NCBI RefSeq assembly: GCF_036226665.1
Contig: NZ_CP109007.1
Span: 2,148,501 to 2,212,500 of the forward strand
Length of the DNA stretch: 64,000 nt
DNA from: Streptomyces sp. NBC_00691
Lineage (GTDB): Bacteria > Actinomycetota > Actinomycetes > Streptomycetales > Streptomycetaceae
Direction: 5' to 3'
Below, piece by piece: positions 61,853 to 64,000 of the stretch (the stretch's first letter is position 1; every line of letters begins with the position of its first letter). A model generated the notes under the pieces. That model ran no database searches, was not told where the DNA came from, and saw only the letters and a program-made list of their open reading frames with translations. The translations under genes were made by a program, and so were the position numbers.

Positions 61853-62482
61853 TCACGTGCGTACGGCGATCCCGTCCAGGACCATCGAGAGGTACTGGCG
61901 GGCGATCTCCTCGGGGCTGTGCAGGCCGCCGGGCCGGTACCAGGACGCGGCGACCCAGACGGTGTCGCGGACGAACCGGTAGGTCAGGCGGACGTCCAGG
62001 TCGGTGCGGAAGGCCCCGGCGGCGACCCCGCGCTCCAGGGTGCCGAGCCAGGCCTTCTCGAACCTGCGCTGCGAGTCGGTCAGGTAGTGGAAGCGGGGCT
62101 GGTCGGTGAGGTGCCGGGACTCCTTCTGGTAGATGGCGACGGCGGCGCGGTGCCGGTCGATCTCGCGGAAGGACTCGGTGACGAGGGCCTCGATGGTCTC
62201 GCGGGGCCCGAGTCCGGCGTCGAGGACGGCGTCGTACCCCTCCCACAGCTCGTCGAGGAAGGTGGAGAGGATCTCGTCGAGCATCGACTCCTTGGAGTCG
62301 AAGTGGTAGTAGAGGCTGCCGGCGAGCATGCCGGCGGCGTCCGCGATCTTGCGGACGGTGGTGGCGTTGTACCCCTGGGCGGCGAACACCTCGGCCGCCG
62401 TGTCGAGGAGTTCACGGCGCCGCTCGGGCCCGCCGCTCACCGGGGTCTTCTTCTTGCTGGAGCTCTGGGGAGTGTTCGGCAC
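61853..62482 (-). CDS. kstR2: TetR-family repressor KstR2
   Basis: 209 residues. TetR helix-turn-helix at about 22-65 (LLDTAAEVFAAQGYNATTVR, KIADAAGMLAGSLYYHFDSK). The ligand domain has YQKESRHLTDQPRFHYL and LDVRLTYRFVRDTVWVAASW followed by YRPGG, closely echoing M. tuberculosis KstR2 (Rv3557c), which is released from DNA by HIP-CoA. Position between fadA6 and the ipdF-like SDR also matches. Start is a GTG at 62482 with only a weak ribosome binding site; no operator copy is visible at its own promoter. Confidence 0.9.
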   Translation of the reverse strand: MPNTPQSSSKKKTPVSGGPERRRELLDTAAEVFAAQGYNATTVRKIADAAGMLAGSLYYHFDSKESMLDEILSTFLDELWEGYDAVLDAGLGPRETIEALVTESFREIDRHRAAVAIYQKESRHLTDQPRFHYLTDSQRRFEKAWLGTLERGVAAGAFRTDLDVRLTYRFVRDTVWVAASWYRPGGLHSPEEIARQYLSMVLDGIAVRT

Positions 62483-62497
62483 GCGTCCATTCTGGTC

Positions 62498-63325
62498 CTA
62501 CGGGTGCTGGCTGCTGACGGAGACCGTCTCGCCGGTCATGTAGGAGGAGTAGTCGCCCGCGAGGAAGACGATGACGTTGGCGATCTCCCAGGGCTCGGCG
62601 TAGCGGCCGAAGGCCTCGCGTGCGGTCAGCTCGTCGAGGAGTTCGGTGGTGGTGACCTTGGCCAGGTGGGGGTGCATGGCGAGGGAGGGCGAGACGGCGT
62701 TGACGCGGACGCCGTACGCGGCGGCCTCGACGGCCGCGCAGCGGGTGAGGGCCATGACCCCGGCCTTGGCGGCGGCGTAGTGGGCCTGGCCCGCCTGGGC
62801 GCGCCAGCCGACGACGGAGGCGTTGTTGACGACGACGCCCCCGGTACGGGTGCCGTCGCCGGTACGGGTCCCGTCGCCGGTGCCCGCGGCGCGGAAGTGG
62901 CGGAGGGCCGCGCGGGTGCAGCGGAAGGTGCCGCCGAGGGTGACGTCGAGGACCCGGTCCCACTGCTCGTCGGTCATGTCGGCGAGTTCCGCGGTGCCGC
63001 CGAGGCCGGCGTTGTTGACGGTGATGTCCAGGCGTCCGTGGAGCCGGACGGCCGTGTCGTACAGCGCCTGGACCTGGGCGTCGTCGGTGACGTCACAGGG
63101 CTGGGAGGCGACCGCGTCCGCGCCGAACTCCGCGGCGAGCGCGGTCTCGGTCTCCTTGAGGCGCCGGGTGTGGGCGTCGCTGACGAGGACGCGGGCGCCC
63201 TCCTCCAGGAAGCGTCGGGCGGTGGCGCCGCCGATGCCGGCCCCGGCGGCGGCGGTGATCACGGCGGTCCGCCCGGCGAGGAGTCCGTGGCCCCGCACGT
63301 AGGGCGGCGCGGGGGGACGGCTCAT
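62498..63325 (-). CDS. ipdF: SDR oxidoreductase, IpdF-like
   Basis: 275 residues. Short-chain dehydrogenase with a modified cofactor loop (VITAAAGAGIGGATARRF), NNAGLGG and catalytic VVNNASVVGW...HYAAAKAGV. IpdF (Rv3559c) interconverts the 5-keto/5-hydroxy group of HIP-CoA. Residues about 148-163 (GTGDGTRTGDGTRTGG) are a small duplication made by a repeat in the DNA, lying in a surface loop before the active-site strand. ATG overlaps the stop of the acyl-CoA dehydrogenase gene by four bases, so the two are coupled. Confidence 0.87.
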   Translation of the reverse strand: MSRPPAPPYVRGHGLLAGRTAVITAAAGAGIGGATARRFLEEGARVLVSDAHTRRLKETETALAAEFGADAVASQPCDVTDDAQVQALYDTAVRLHGRLDITVNNAGLGGTAELADMTDEQWDRVLDVTLGGTFRCTRAALRHFRAAGTGDGTRTGDGTRTGGVVVNNASVVGWRAQAGQAHYAAAKAGVMALTRCAAVEAAAYGVRVNAVSPSLAMHPHLAKVTTTELLDELTAREAFGRYAEPWEIANVIVFLAGDYSSYMTGETVSVSSQHP

Positions 63326-64000
63326 GGGCGCGGCTCCTTCGGCAGGCCGAGCACCCGCTCGGCGATGATGTTCCGCTGGATCTCACTGGATCCGGCGTAG
63401 ACGGTGTCGGCGCGGGAGAAGAGGAACAGCCGCTGCCAGTCGTCGAGTTCGTACGGGGCTCCGGCGGCCAGCGTGGCGGCGGGGCCGCACACCTCCAGGG
63501 CGAGTTCGCCGAGGTCGCGGTGCCAGTGGGACCAGTACAGCTTGGCGGCGGAGGGGTCGGTGCCGCGCAGGGCGCCGGCCCGGAGCGCCTCCAGGCCGGA
63601 CCAGGCGCGGGTGAGGCGGTCGCGGATGTCGGGGTCGGCGGCGGCGCCGTTGCGGCGGGCCAGGGCGACGAGGGCGTCGAGTTCGCGGCGGAAGCCGACC
63701 TGCTGGCCGAGGGTGGAGACGCCGCGTTCGTAGCCGAGGGTGGCCATGGCGATCCGCCAGCCGTCGCCGGGCGCGCCGACGACGTTCGCGGCGTCGGTGA
63801 CGGCCCCGTCGAAGAAGACCTCGTTGAACTCGCTGGTGCCGGTGAGCTGGACGATGGGCCGGATCTCGACGCCGGGCTGGTCGAGGGGGACGAGGAGGTA
63901 CGAGAGCCCGGCGTGGCGCCGCGAGCCCGGTTCCGTCCGGGCCAGGACGAAGCACCACTGGGACTCGTGGGCGAGGGAGGTCCAGATCTTCTGCCCGTGG
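63322..64000 (-). CDS. fadE30: Acyl-CoA dehydrogenase FadE30-like (C-terminal part)
   Basis: About 226 codons are visible; the 5' part lies beyond the right edge. The reading continues unbroken from the edge: HGQKIWTSLAHESQWCFVLA and LTGTSEFNEVFFDG belong to the middle beta-domain, and YAGSSEIQRNIIAERVLGLP is the conserved end of the C-terminal helical domain with flavin contacts. In M. tuberculosis FadE30 (Rv3560c) dehydrogenates the propionate side chain of 5-hydroxy-HIP-CoA. Its stop overlaps the ipdF-like start (ATGA). Assignment to FadE30 rests partly on gene order. Confidence 0.88.
   Translation of the reverse strand, partial: HGQKIWTSLAHESQWCFVLARTEPGSRRHAGLSYLLVPLDQPGVEIRPIVQLTGTSEFNEVFFDGAVTDAANVVGAPGDGWRIAMATLGYERGVSTLGQQVGFRRELDALVALARRNGAAADPDIRDRLTRAWSGLEALRAGALRGTDPSAAKLYWSHWHRDLGELALEVCGPAATLAAGAPYELDDWQRLFLFSRADTVYAGSSEIQRNIIAERVLGLPKEPRP

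Overview
The window is 64 kb of very GC-rich, densely coding chromosomal DNA that I read as Streptomyces. It carries a sortase-anchored chaplin (a family essentially confined to streptomycetes), a secreted RNase Sa-type ribonuclease, frequent GTG and one TTG start, strong purine-rich ribosome binding sites, and a gene order rpsA - polA - liv transporter - ANTAR regulator - pyk that I recall from Streptomyces core chromosomes. I saw no insertion sequence, prophage, integrase or CRISPR array.

Left part (1-25.5 kb) is mostly housekeeping. In order: the end of an AlaT-like aminotransferase, two small unknowns (one DUF2293), a long chaplin, an SNF2 helicase/SWIM-finger operon, small lipoprotein and membrane proteins, a TPR protein, coaE, a PAC2 protein, rpsA with a clear promoter, structured leader and terminator, a methyltransferase, hrpB, a DUF3068 protein with a 46-residue companion, a secreted transglycosylase with Ig-like domains, a DUF4184 membrane protein starting at TTG, polA, and a YdeP-type molybdopterin oxidoreductase followed by a hotdog thioesterase.

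Middle part (25.5-45 kb): a five-gene branched-chain amino acid ABC transporter operon (livKHMGF) closed by a strong bidirectional terminator, then the ANTAR response regulator. An odd tRNA with anticodon CAA sits next to a helix-turn-helix protein carrying two LAGLIDADG-like motifs. Then come pyk, a SIMPL protein, a Tat-exported 5'-nucleotidase, an orphan DesA/DesB-like decarboxylase-hydroxylase pair, pepN, L-asparaginase and chorismate mutase.

Right part (45-64 kb): an AraC regulator divergent from a GH35 beta-galactosidase, a secreted trypsin, a zinc metalloprotein, a GNAT acetyltransferase with a repeat-built C-terminus, an ankyrin/HEAT-like protein and the RNase. From 52.46 kb to the end lies a steroid-ring catabolic block: two SDRs, echA20, ipdA, ipdB, ipdC, (an inserted phosphatase and DEAD-box helicase), fadA6, kstR2, an ipdF-like SDR and fadE30. 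It follows, gene for gene, the order of the KstR2 regulon of Mycobacterium tuberculosis (Rv3548c-Rv3560c), which degrades steroid C/D rings through HIP-CoA. A palindrome close to the KstR2 operator consensus lies in the divergent promoter between the SDRs and echA20. The cluster continues beyond the right edge.

Several genes and gaps carry short tandem repeats (15, 17 and 34 bp periods), some of which have been translated into protein tails.
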